Below, one piece after another: positions 55,561-63,291 of a stretch of DNA of 64,000 nucleotides (position 1 is the stretch's first letter; the number at the start of each line of letters is the position of its first letter). This DNA comes from JBBSNV01 sp964458605. GTDB taxonomy: Bacteria > Pseudomonadota > Alphaproteobacteria > Reyranellales > JAQSWP01. The DNA lies in NCBI GenBank assembly GCA_964458605.1, contig CAYWLS010000008.1, positions 83,418-147,417 of the forward strand, given 5' to 3'. Both the position numbers and the translations under genes were made by a program. The notes under the pieces are model-generated. The model was not told the origin of the DNA, ran no database searches, and worked only from the letters and a program-made list of their open reading frames with translations.

Positions 55561-57084
55561 ATGTTGCGGAAATTGCGGATCGTCGCTTTGTCGTTGCTGG
55601 CGGCCGGCGCGCCGATGCTGTGTCTCCAGGCCCAGGCGCAGACCACCTTGCGCATCGGCCTGGCCGAGGATCCCGACGTGCTCGACCCCACCATGTCGCG
55701 CACCTTCGTCGGCCGCATCGTCTATGCCGCGCTGTGCGACAAGCTGTTCGACATCGACGACAAGCTCAACATCGTGCCGCAACTGGCGCTGGGCTACGAC
55801 ACCTCGGCCGACGGCAAGACCGTGACCATCAAGCTGCGCCCGGGCGTGAAGTTCCAGGACGGCGAGCCGCTCGACGCCGCCGCCGCCAAGTTCAGCCTGG
55901 AGCGCCATCTCAACACTAAAGGCTCGTTCCGCCGGCCCGAGATCTCCTCGATCGACAGCATCGACGTGGTCGATCCGCTGACCGTCAAGCTGAACCTCAA
56001 GGCGCCGTTCGCGCCGCTGATCGCCCAGCTCGCCGACCGCGCCGGCATGATGGTCTCGCCCAAGGCGGCGCAGGCCGAGGGCGCCGATTTCGGCAACCAT
56101 CCGGTCTGCGCCGGGCCGTTCAAGTTCGTCGAGCGGGTGGCCCAGGGCCGCATCGTGCTGGAGCGCTTCGCCGACTACTGGAACAAGGACAAGATCAAGA
56201 TCGACCGCGTGATCTACACGCCGATTCCCGATTCCACCGTGCGCCTGGCCAATCTGCAATCCGGCAGCCTCGACCTGATCGAACGCGTCTCGGCCACCGA
56301 CATCCCGACGGTGAAGAAGGACGCCAAGCTCAAGCTGTCGACCCAGATCGAGCTGGGCTACCAGGGCCTGACCATCAACCTGGCCAATGGCGAGCGCGCC
56401 AAGAACCCGCTGGGCCAGGACGCGCGGGTGCGCCAGGCCTTCGAGCTGGCGCTCGATCGCGACGCCATCAACCAGGTGGTCTATAACGGCGAATACCTGC
56501 CGGGCAATCAGTGGGTGTCGCCCAAGAATCCGTATTACCAGGCCGACCTGCCGGTGCCCAAGCGCGACGTGGCCAAGGCCAAGAAGCTGCTGGCCGAGGC
56601 CGGCGTCAAGACGCCGATCGCGCTGACCTTGATGCTGCCCAACAATCCCGACCTGCGCCAGGTCGGCGAGGTGATCCAGGCCATGGTCAAAGAGGCGGGT
56701 TTCGACCTCAAATTGCAGGCCACCGAGTTCGCCACCTCGCTCAACACCGCCGAGAAGGGCGATTTCGACATCTACATGCTGGCCTGGAGCGGCCGCGTCG
56801 ATCCCGACGGCAACATCAACGTGTTCGTCAACAGCAAGAGCCCGCAGAACTACGGCAAGTACGTATCGGCCGAGGTCGACGACCTGCTGGCCAAATCGCG
56901 CCTCAGCAGCAAGTTCGAAGACCGCAAGAAGATCTATCACGACCTGGCGGCGATCGTGCTGCGCGACCTGCCGATCATCTACCTGTACCACCGCGAGCTG
57001 CTGGTGGCGCATACCGACAAGGTGCAGGGTTTCGTGCCCTATCCCGACGGGCTGATCCGCCTGCAGGGCGTGTCGATGAAATAG
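55561..57084 (+). CDS. ABC transporter substrate-binding protein (family 5)
   Basis: A 507-residue periplasmic binding protein of the peptide/nickel class. A signal peptide of about 26 residues ends in QAQAQT. The family marks are LRIGLAEDPDVLDPTMSRTF near 30, VTIKLRPGVKFQDGEPLDA near 87 and a C-terminal DLPIIYLYHRELLVAHTDKVQGF. It delivers the substrate (peptides, glutathione or gamma-glutamyl compounds are likely given the neighbours) to the permeases. The ATG has an AGGGGGTCC ribosome site. Neither cysteine nor charge pattern indicates nickel. Confidence 0.94.
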   Translation: MLRKLRIVALSLLAAGAPMLCLQAQAQTTLRIGLAEDPDVLDPTMSRTFVGRIVYAALCDKLFDIDDKLNIVPQLALGYDTSADGKTVTIKLRPGVKFQDGEPLDAAAAKFSLERHLNTKGSFRRPEISSIDSIDVVDPLTVKLNLKAPFAPLIAQLADRAGMMVSPKAAQAEGADFGNHPVCAGPFKFVERVAQGRIVLERFADYWNKDKIKIDRVIYTPIPDSTVRLANLQSGSLDLIERVSATDIPTVKKDAKLKLSTQIELGYQGLTINLANGERAKNPLGQDARVRQAFELALDRDAINQVVYNGEYLPGNQWVSPKNPYYQADLPVPKRDVAKAKKLLAEAGVKTPIALTLMLPNNPDLRQVGEVIQAMVKEAGFDLKLQATEFATSLNTAEKGDFDIYMLAWSGRVDPDGNINVFVNSKSPQNYGKYVSAEVDDLLAKSRLSSKFEDRKKIYHDLAAIVLRDLPIIYLYHRELLVAHTDKVQGFVPYPDGLIRLQGVSMK

Positions 57085-57125
57085 CGCGCACGGCGCGACG
57101 ACGACGGCACGACAGGTCCCGGGCG

Positions 57126-58067
57126 ATGCTGCGATTCCTGGCATTCCGCCTGGCACAGATCGCGCCGACCCTGTTCTTCGTCTCGATCCTGATCTTCGGC
57201 CTGCAGCAATTGCTGCCCGGCGATCCGGCCCGGGTGATGGCCGGCGAGGAACAGGATGAAAAGGTGATCGCTCAGATCCAGGCTCAGTATCACCTCGACC
57301 AGCCGGTGCCGGTGCAATATTTCTACTGGCTGGGCGGCGTGTTCCGCGGCGATCTGGGCATGTCGATGCGCATCAACCGGCCGGTGCTGGACCTGGTGCT
57401 GGAGAAGCTGCCGGTTACCTTGCAACTGGCCTGCATGGCCATGCTGATCGCGCTGCTGATCGGCGTCAGCATGGGCGTGGTGTCGGCGGTGAAGAAGGAC
57501 ACCGTCTGGGACTATCTGGCCAACGGCGTGGCGCTGTGGGGCCTGTCGACGCCCAATTTCTGGCTCGGCATCATGCTGATCTTCCTGTTCTCGGTGACGC
57601 TCAACTGGCTGCCGGCCTCCGGCTATGTCAGCCTGTCGGACAGCGTGGGCGGCAGCCTGGCCGCCATGGTCATGCCCGCCTTCGTCCTGGGCAACGCGCT
57701 GGCGGCGGTGCTGATGCGCCACACCCGCAGCGCCATGCTGCAGGTGCTGGACGCCGACTATGTGCGCACCGCCCGCGCCAAGGGCCTGGCCGAGCGGCGC
57801 GTGGTGCTGAAGCATGCGCTGCGCAACGCGCTGACGCCGATCATCACCCTGGGGGCGCTGGAGTTCGGCACCCTGCTGTCGGGCGCGGTACTGACCGAAC
57901 AGGTGTTCAGCATCCCCGGCTTCGGCAAGCTGATCGTCGATGCCGTGTTCAACCGCGACTACGCCGTGGTGCAGGGCGTGGTGCTGATCACCGCCAGCGC
58001 CTATATCGTGCTGAACCTGCTGGCCGATATCGGCTACTTCCTGGCCAATCCGCGGATGCGGGCGTAA
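57126..58067 (+). CDS. peptide ABC transporter permease (DppB/OppB type)
   Basis: A 313-residue inner-membrane permease with six membrane segments and the DppB layout: FLAFRLAQIAPTLFFVSILIF at the N-terminus, QLLPGDPARVMAG near 30, and the EAA-type coupling loop YVRTARAKGLAERRVVLKHALRNA near 220. It forms the translocation path with the second permease, whose start follows after 4 bases. Length is normal. Confidence 0.95.
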   Translation: MLRFLAFRLAQIAPTLFFVSILIFGLQQLLPGDPARVMAGEEQDEKVIAQIQAQYHLDQPVPVQYFYWLGGVFRGDLGMSMRINRPVLDLVLEKLPVTLQLACMAMLIALLIGVSMGVVSAVKKDTVWDYLANGVALWGLSTPNFWLGIMLIFLFSVTLNWLPASGYVSLSDSVGGSLAAMVMPAFVLGNALAAVLMRHTRSAMLQVLDADYVRTARAKGLAERRVVLKHALRNALTPIITLGALEFGTLLSGAVLTEQVFSIPGFGKLIVDAVFNRDYAVVQGVVLITASAYIVLNLLADIGYFLANPRMRA

Positions 58068-58071
58068 GACG

Positions 58072-58974
58072 ATGAGCGCGCTATCGCCCGCGGCCCAACC
58101 CGCTACACCGCCCGCCACACCGCCTGCCGCGCCGCCCGCCAGCCCGGCGCGACGCGCCTGGCGCCGCCTGCTGCGCCGGCGCGGCGCCATGGCCGGCGCC
58201 GCCATCGTGGCGCTGTTCGTGCTGGTGGCGCTGCTGGCGCCGCTGGTTGCGCCCTACGATCCGATACAGACCAACTTCCTGCTGGTGCGCAAGCCGCTGT
58301 CCTGGGCGCATTGGTTCGGCACCGACGAGAACGGCCGCGACGTGCTGGCCCGCGTGATCTGGGGCGCGCGCGCCTCGCTGCTGGCCGGCGTGATCTCGGT
58401 CGCCATCGCGCTCTGCGTCGGCGTGCCGATCGGGCTGCTGGCGGGCTATGTCGGCGGCTGGATCGATGCGCTGATCTCGCGCATCACCGACGCCATGCTG
58501 GCCTGCCCGTTCCTGATCCTGGCCATCGCCCTGGCCGCCTTTCTCGGGCCCAGCCTGGGCAATGCCATGATCGCCATCGGCATCACCGCCACGCCGGTAT
58601 TCGTGCGCCTGACCCGCGGCCAGGTGCTGGCGGTCAAGGTCGAGGACTATGTCGAGGCCGCCCGGGCGCTGGGCAATCCGCATCGCCGTATCGCGCTGCG
58701 CCACATCCTGCCCAATGTGCTGCCGCCGATCCTGGTGCAGGCCACCCTGGCGATCGCCGCCGCCATCATCGCCGAGGCGGCGCTGTCCTTCCTGGGCCTG
58801 GGCCAGCAGCCGCCCTCGCCTTCCTGGGGCAGCATGCTGAACGCGGCGCAGCGCTTCCTGGTCCAGGCGCCGTGGATGGCGATCTTCCCCGGCCTGGCCA
58901 TCTTCCTCACCGTGCTGGCCTTCAACCTGCTGGGCGACGGCTTGCGCGACGCGCTCGATCCGCGCCATCGTTGA
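58072..58974 (+). CDS. peptide ABC transporter permease (DppC/OppC type)
   Basis: A 300-residue permease. The first 28 residues are a Pro/Ala-rich extension; a membrane helix follows, then the DppC block WFGTDENGRDVLARVIWGARASL near 78, GGWIDALISRITDAMLACPFL near 130, the coupling loop VEDYVEAARALGNPHRRIALRHI near 188, and a C-terminal FNLLGDGLRDALDPR. It completes the five-gene importer (two ATPases, binding protein, two permeases). The ATG lies 4 bases after the DppB stop. Confidence 0.95.
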   Translation: MSALSPAAQPATPPATPPAAPPASPARRAWRRLLRRRGAMAGAAIVALFVLVALLAPLVAPYDPIQTNFLLVRKPLSWAHWFGTDENGRDVLARVIWGARASLLAGVISVAIALCVGVPIGLLAGYVGGWIDALISRITDAMLACPFLILAIALAAFLGPSLGNAMIAIGITATPVFVRLTRGQVLAVKVEDYVEAARALGNPHRRIALRHILPNVLPPILVQATLAIAAAIIAEAALSFLGLGQQPPSPSWGSMLNAAQRFLVQAPWMAIFPGLAIFLTVLAFNLLGDGLRDALDPRHR

Positions 58975-59002
58975 GGCGCCCGCCACCCGCAAGCGAGCCG
59001 CC

Positions 59003-59815
59003 ATGCCGCGCCATATCGTCTGCCTGAGCTTCGATTTCGACGCCATGTCCGGATTCGTGGCGCGCGGCCATACCACGCCGACGCCGATCTCGCGCGGCGA
59101 GTTTGGCGCCGTCGGCATCAGGCGCATCCTGGCGCTGCTGCAGCAATACGACATCAAGGGCAGCTTCTTCGTGCCCGGCGTGGTGATCGGCACCTATCCG
59201 CGCGAATGCGAGGCGGTGCTGGCCGGCGGCCACGAGATCGGCCATCACGGCTGGACCCATGTGACGCCCGCCAGCCTGCCGCGCGAGCAGGAGGAAGAGC
59301 ATCTGCTGCGTGGCAATGAGGCGATCAAGCGTGTCAGCGGAAAATCGGCGCGCGGCTATCGCTCGCCGGCCTGGGATCTCAGCCCGCACACCGTCGAGCT
59401 GTTGCTCGAGCACGGCTTCCAGTACGACAGCAGCCTGATGGGCGACGACTACACGCCCTATCGCTGCCGCCAGGGCGACCACATTCCGGCCGACGGACCG
59501 ATGCGCTTCGGCCCGTCCACAAGGCTGATCGAAATGCCGATCTCCTGGAGCCTGGACGATTACCCGCATTTCGAATTCGCCCGCACCCCCGGCCTGATGA
59601 ACGCCAATGGCGTGCTGGAGAATTTCCTCGACGATTTCCTGTGGCTGAAGCGGCACCTTGATTGGGGGGTGCTGACCTACACCTTCCATCCCTATGTGAT
59701 CGGCCGCGGCCACCGGCTGACGATGCTGGAGCGGCTGATCCTGAAGCTGATCGACAATGGCGCGGCGTTCCTGACCATGGAATCGGCGGCCGCGGAATTT
59801 GCCGCGCGCGCCTGA
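59003..59815 (+). CDS. polysaccharide deacetylase-family protein
   Basis: A 270-residue carbohydrate-esterase-4-like protein with a NodB fold. The metal-site first Asp lies in LSFDFDAMSG near residue 9, the HxxxH motif is GGHEIGHHGWTHVTP near 74, and RGYRSPAWDLSPHT near 115 is a further family block. Within this fold, members without signal peptide and with this sequence pattern include allantoinase-like and amide hydrolases (PuuE type), so the substrate need not be a polysaccharide. It follows the peptide transporter by 28 bp and is probably co-transcribed, suggesting it acts on the imported compound. Confidence 0.85.
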   Translation: MPRHIVCLSFDFDAMSGFVARGHTTPTPISRGEFGAVGIRRILALLQQYDIKGSFFVPGVVIGTYPRECEAVLAGGHEIGHHGWTHVTPASLPREQEEEHLLRGNEAIKRVSGKSARGYRSPAWDLSPHTVELLLEHGFQYDSSLMGDDYTPYRCRQGDHIPADGPMRFGPSTRLIEMPISWSLDDYPHFEFARTPGLMNANGVLENFLDDFLWLKRHLDWGVLTYTFHPYVIGRGHRLTMLERLILKLIDNGAAFLTMESAAAEFAARA

Positions 59816-59838
59816 CGCGCAGCGACGGCCCGGGCAGC

Positions 59839-59871
59839 AAAAAAGCCGTCCCCGAAGGGACAGCCTTTTCA
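59839..59871. terminator. bidirectional terminator between the deacetylase and csbD genes
   Basis: The stem GCCGTCCC/GGGACAGC (one C-A mismatch) with a CGAA loop is preceded by six A and followed by TTTT, so it can act in both directions. It lies between the convergent deacetylase gene and csbD gene. Confidence 0.75.
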
Positions 59872-59916
59872 CCATCGACGACCGGCCGCTGCGCCGGTCG
59901 TCAGAAGATCGAAAAA

Positions 59917-60096
59917 CTATTCGGCCGCCTTCTTGACGGCGTCCTTGATATCGCCGGCAACCTTGTGGGCCTCGCCCTTGGCCTTGTCGAACTGGCCCTC
60001 GACGCGCATCTTGTCGTCGCCGGTCGCCTTGCCGACGGCGTCCTTCACCGCGCCCTTGGCTTTGTCGGCAGCGCCCTTGATGTGCTCGTTGTTCAT
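59917..60096 (-). CDS. CsbD-family stress protein
   Basis: A 59-residue CsbD-family protein. It is short, highly charged and probably soluble; IKGAADKAKGAVKDAVGKAT and GQFDKAKGEAHKVAGDIKDA show the repeated Lys/Ala/Gly pattern of the family. CsbD proteins are induced by general stress in many bacteria and their molecular role is unknown. The start has a GAGAGGAG ribosome site. A perfect match to the general-stress promoter, GGAAC-N16-CGTT, lies 35 bp upstream, so it is very likely controlled by sigma EcfG. Confidence 0.93.
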   Translation of the reverse strand: MNNEHIKGAADKAKGAVKDAVGKATGDDKMRVEGQFDKAKGEAHKVAGDIKDAVKKAAE

Positions 60097-60127
60097 GAAA
60101 AACTCCTCTCATTAACGGCATGAGGGA

Positions 60128-60152
60128 AACGCCTTTGCTGCGACGCAGTTCC
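60128..60152 (-). promoter_or_regulatory. sigma EcfG-type promoter of the csbD gene
   Basis: On the minus strand, GGAAC (complement of 60148-60152), exactly 16 bp, and CGTT (complement of 60128-60131). This matches the alphaproteobacterial general-stress promoter consensus GGAAC-N16/17-CGTT at every consensus base. Start of transcription would fall about 20-25 bp before the ATG. Confidence 0.85.
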
Positions 60153-60453
60153 GCATCGCCCCCGGTAGCGCAGGACCGCGGCAGCCTTCACGATGTCGAT
60201 ACCGTGGCGTTGCCCAGCCAGCCGGCATCGCGCAATGCCGTCATATAGGTGCGGCCGACTGGTACGCTGAGGCCGTTGTTCAACACAGCCGCACCTGGGG
60301 CCCGCGTCGGCTGATCCGGGCCACGCCTGCGCGCCACCCAGGGCGCCTCACCGTCTTCTCCTCGGCGCTGCGAGGCCCTAAGAATCTGTTCTTGACCTGC
60401 GTATCCCGGAATTCTTCCAAGCCCAGCGCTCGCCGGGCTATCGCCGGCGAAAG
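60153..60453. other. gene-free stretch upstream of the csbD promoter
   Basis: About 300 bp in which no gene can be supported. A minus-strand open frame of 90 codons (60188-60460) lacks a ribosome site and resembles no family I recognise. The minus-strand frame of the small truncated gene at 60454-60555 ends at the edge of this stretch. Confidence 0.45.
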
Positions 60454-60555
60454 TCACCACAACAGATCGTAATCCGGCCCGTAATCCAGCAGCACGATCG
60501 CCAGTGCTGGCCCCTTGGGCGTGTCCACGGGAATGGGCGGATTGAGCTGGAGCAT
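60454..60555 (-). pseudogene. truncated small conserved hypothetical protein
   Basis: A 33-codon frame that reads LNPPIPVDTPKGPALAIVLL then DYGPDYDLLW and stops. Small alphaproteobacterial hypothetical proteins with the pattern LNPPIP-TPKG-A-DYG---LLW normally continue with a segment rich in Cys, Trp and Phe (WVCFVDATGECW type) that is missing here, so this looks like a copy cut short by a stop after LLW. The start may be the ATG at 60555 or the one at 60573. It is preceded by a 63-codon frame ending at 60570. The function of the family is unknown. Confidence 0.5.
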
Positions 60556-60569
60556 GCAGCCCGCTCCGG

Positions 60570-60761
60570 TCATTTCGCTGCGAACAGCGGCGACAGATGC
60601 GAATGCGACAGCACCTGCAGGGCGCCGTTCTTGACGCGCAGCCGCAAGACGCGGTGGACCATGTCGTCGCGGCGCGGCGTCGGGATTACTGTGCGCAGCC
60701 TATCGGATGGGAAGCCGTGCGACATCGGGCCGGACTGAACGATCTGCTGGCGGTGGATCAT
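60570..60761 (-). CDS. hypothetical protein, possible gene remnant
   Basis: A 63-codon frame that overlaps the ATG at 60573 of the following frame by its TGA stop. It is basic and Arg/His/Leu-rich and resembles no family I recognise. The overlap with the next small frame and the same orientation are the only support; codon use is unremarkable. It may be real, a remnant or chance. Confidence 0.25.
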   Translation of the reverse strand: MIHRQQIVQSGPMSHGFPSDRLRTVIPTPRRDDMVHRVLRLRVKNGALQVLSHSHLSPLFAAK

Positions 60762-60926
60762 CGCGGTATTCCTTGCTGCGCGAACGGGAGTTGCCAGCAA
60801 TACCGGGTGCGACGCTGCTTGGTTCCAGCCGTTGCCCTGGCCGCGGCGGCGCAGCGAGCGGCTGGCGAGCCCCGTAATGCCTTGGGCAGCCAGTGTATTT
60901 ACCGTGCGGTAGCGGTGCTCTGCGTC

Positions 60927-60951
60927 GGAACGTCCGCAGACCCAACCCGTA
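60927..60951 (+). promoter_or_regulatory. candidate sigma EcfG promoter of the PRC-barrel gene
   Basis: GGAAC at 60927-60931, 16 bp, then CGTA at 60948-60951 (consensus CGTT). It lies about 70 bp before the ATG at 61020. The -35 is perfect and the -10 has three of four consensus bases. With the perfect match upstream of csbD 0.8 kb away, it suggests shared general-stress control. Confidence 0.55.
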
Positions 60952-61019
60952 CTGCAAGCACCAGCCGATGACGGGCGACAAACAGATCGCTTGCGGCACA
61001 ACCAAGGAGAGACATCGTC

Positions 61020-61934
61020 ATGCTGAGAAAAACCCTGATGGCCGGCGCGGCCGCGACTTTGCTGGTCGGCCTTCCTGTCGCCACCATCCCGGCCCTCGCG
61101 CAGAATTCGCCGCCGACCGCCACCGCGCCTGCGGCGGACAGCGTCAAGTCCGACAGGCTGATCGGCCGTAGCGTGGTCAACGCGCAGAACGAGACCATCG
61201 GCGACATCAACTCGGTCTATCTGAACAAGGACGGCAAAGTCGACAGCGTGATCGTGGGTGTCGGCGGCTTCCTGGGCATGGGCGAGCGCGAGGTGGCCCT
61301 GAAGTGGAGCGACCTGCACATCAGCGACAACGGCAACAAGATCGTGGTCGACGCGACCAAGGACCAGCTCAAGGCCATGCCGGAGTACAAATATTCCAAC
61401 AAGTCCTATCGCGGCTCGGTGTTCAGCGATAAGGGCGTGACCACCCCGCCGATGGCATCCCATGCCGACAACGCCACCATGCCCGACCGCGACACCGCCG
61501 GCACGATGCCGCATCGCGACCGCGGCGATATGGCCAACAACGGCACGACCGCCACGCCGCCGGCCGGCGCCGTGGCTCCGTCCAGTCGGACCGACATGAA
61601 CAAGCCGATGCCGAGCACGGCCGACAACGGCAAGCAGAACCCGGCGATAAATGCCGCCGGCAACATGTCGGCCAACGCCATCATCGGCGCCGACGTGCGC
61701 AACAATGCCAACGAGACGATCGGCAAAGTGCAGGACATCTTCGTCAGCAAGGACGGCGCCATCAAGGGCGTGGTGGTGGGAGTCGGCGGCTTCCTGGGCA
61801 TCGGCGAGCACAACGTCATGCTGAGCTGGGATCGGGTGCAACTGCGCCAGAATCAGGATCGCGATGGCGTGGTGATCACCACCGATGCCACCAAGGATTC
61901 GCTGAAGGCGATGCCGGAATACACCAAGATGTAA
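61020..61934 (+). CDS. secreted protein with two PRC-barrel domains
   Basis: A 304-residue exported protein. A signal peptide of about 27 residues ends in PALAQN. Two PRC-barrel domains follow (about 45-120 and 215-300), separated by a linker rich in Thr, Asn, Asp and Met. The halves are clearly duplicated: SDRLIGRSVVNAQNETIGDI and NAIIGADVRNNANETIGKVQ; VIVGVGGFLGMGEREVALKW and VVVGVGGFLGIGEHNVMLSW; each ends in LKAMPEY. PRC-barrels bind RNA, protein or electron-transport components; a periplasmic pair is typical of stress-response proteins of Alphaproteobacteria. An AAGGAGAGA ribosome site supports the start. It ends in a strong terminator. Confidence 0.9.
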   Translation: MLRKTLMAGAAATLLVGLPVATIPALAQNSPPTATAPAADSVKSDRLIGRSVVNAQNETIGDINSVYLNKDGKVDSVIVGVGGFLGMGEREVALKWSDLHISDNGNKIVVDATKDQLKAMPEYKYSNKSYRGSVFSDKGVTTPPMASHADNATMPDRDTAGTMPHRDRGDMANNGTTATPPAGAVAPSSRTDMNKPMPSTADNGKQNPAINAAGNMSANAIIGADVRNNANETIGKVQDIFVSKDGAIKGVVVGVGGFLGIGEHNVMLSWDRVQLRQNQDRDGVVITTDATKDSLKAMPEYTKM

Positions 61935-61969
61935 TCCGCGTCGGACCCGGGGTTCCCGGCAACGCGAAA

Positions 61970-61997
61970 GGGCGCTCCCGCGGGAGCGCCCTTTTTT
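61970..61997. terminator. strong intrinsic terminator, bidirectional
   Basis: A perfect 22-base palindrome GGGCGCTCCCG/CGGGAGCGCCC is preceded by three A and followed by six T, 35 bp after the PRC-barrel stop and 3 bp before the convergent SnoaL-like gene. Confidence 0.92.
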
Positions 61998-62000
61998 GCT

Positions 62001-62369
62001 TCAGGCCGCGGCCGGCATACGGTCGATGAAGCCGGTGATCGATTGCAGCCGGCCGTCCGGCGCCACCACGCCGACATCGATGCCGGCCACCGGGGCGGGA
62101 TTGACGCCGTCGCCCAATTCCCAGCCGAACCGCAAATGGCCGTTATGGCCGTCGACCTTGCCGATCAGCTTGAAGCGAAATCCGGGGAAGCGCGCCTGCA
62201 CGCCCTGCACCATGGCATCGATGCCGGACGGCCCGTCGCCGCTCATCAGCGGATCGACGTAACGGCCGCTGTCGGTCCACAGGCCGGCGATGATCTGGCG
62301 CCGGCGCGCGGCATCGGTCTCGTTCCACATGGCGATGTAGCGTTCGGCAATGTTGGCAAAGTCCGTCAT
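62001..62369 (-). CDS. nuclear transport factor 2/SnoaL-like protein
   Basis: A 122-residue single-domain protein with the NTF2/SnoaL-like cone fold. IAERYIAMWNETDAARRRQIIAGL starts the helix pair, YVDPLMSGDGPSGIDAMVQG lies in the middle and GIDVGVVAPDGRLQSITGFID in the last strands. Members include polyketide cyclases, isomerases and binding proteins; the function here is unknown. GGGAAATC precedes the ATG. A longer frame open upstream is not part of the fold. Confidence 0.85.
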   Translation of the reverse strand: MTDFANIAERYIAMWNETDAARRRQIIAGLWTDSGRYVDPLMSGDGPSGIDAMVQGVQARFPGFRFKLIGKVDGHNGHLRFGWELGDGVNPAPVAGIDVGVVAPDGRLQSITGFIDRMPAAA

Positions 62370-62861
62370 GGCGATTTCCCTCGCTGCATGCGCCACCATT
62401 GGCGCGCCCTCTATTTCGGCGATCGCCGGGCCGGCGTCGATTACGCGCCAGATAAAGCGACGACGATTTTCGTCTGGCGGCGCATGGCGCGGCGGGTAAT
62501 CGACCGGCGCTTCTTCACAGAGTGCGCTGCTGGAGCGGCGCCGAGAACGATCGGGTCCCGACCGGATGGTCGAAGCCCTCCGACCTGTTCGGCATGGCCC
62601 GGCGGCCATCGTATGGACCGCGCCGGCGCGGCAGGTCCGCTTCGCCGTTGCAGCTCGGGTATCGGGGTGCCGGCCAGCAGCACCAGGCCGGCGACGTCGG
62701 AATCCTGGGCGTGGGTCGGTCGGCTGGGTGCCGCGGGCAATTCGCCGCGGTCGACGACATAGCCTGCACGGGGTCAACCTGGCCTCGAAGGCTCGATCGA
62801 TGGCGACCTCAGGCGGACCAGCCGCGCGCCAAACGCGACGTCGGGCAAGGGCCGTGGCACA
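62370..62861. other. gene-poor stretch, possible decayed gene
   Basis: About 490 bp without a supportable gene. The minus frame around 62640-62700 contains DVAGLVLLAGTPIPELQR, which has the look of a real coding segment (alternating hydrophobic strands) but no start, no ribosome site and no continuation. It may be the remains of a gene. Confidence 0.35.
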
Positions 62862-63284
62862 GTGGCGCCATGGAATCTGCTGGTCAATATCGACGTGCCG
62901 GAGCTAGCGCGGGCGGTGGATTTCTACACCCGCGCCTTCGGCCTGAAAGTGACCCGCCGCTTCGGCGATCAGGGCGTCGAACTGGCCGGGTTGCCAGTCA
63001 GGCTCTACCTGCTGGAGAAGCCGGCCGGATCGCTCGGCGCCGGGGGCGAACCCCGCCGCTACAGTCGCCACTGGACGCCGGTGCATCTGGATATCGTGGT
63101 CGACGATCTCGAACAGGCGATGGCAAGGGCGCTGGCGGCCGGCGCGCAACGCGAAGGCGATGTGCGGGTCGCGGCCTGGGGCAAGATCGCCCTGCTGGCC
63201 GATCCGTTCGGTCATGGCCTGTGCCTGATCCAGTTCCTCGGCGACGGCTACGACGAGATCGCTACGCCAATCACTTCGCCCTGA
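62862..63284 (+). CDS. VOC-family (glyoxalase-like) protein
   Basis: A 140-residue single VOC-fold protein. WNLLVNIDVPELARAVDFYTR opens the first unit, and VHLDIVVDDLEQAMARALAAG and LADPFGHGLCLIQFLG lie in the second. The function is not identifiable; glyoxalase-like proteins include dioxygenases and resistance proteins. The start appears to be GTG at 62862 or 62854; no ATG lies at the right place in frame. The stop lies 7 bp from the end of the convergent trmO. Confidence 0.85.
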   Translation: MAPWNLLVNIDVPELARAVDFYTRAFGLKVTRRFGDQGVELAGLPVRLYLLEKPAGSLGAGGEPRRYSRHWTPVHLDIVVDDLEQAMARALAAGAQREGDVRVAAWGKIALLADPFGHGLCLIQFLGDGYDEIATPITSP

Positions 63285-63291
63285 GCGGGCG

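Noticed and set aside
60188..60460. 90-codon minus-strand open frame upstream of csbD
   Set aside because: No ribosome site, no family resemblance, Arg/Gly/Pro-rich composition typical of a shadow frame in high-GC DNA, and it would overlap the truncated small gene.
62001..62777. 258-codon frame extending the SnoaL-like gene upstream
   Set aside because: The extra 136 residues are Arg/Pro-rich and unlike the NTF2/SnoaL fold; the ATG at 62369 with a ribosome site explains the gene.
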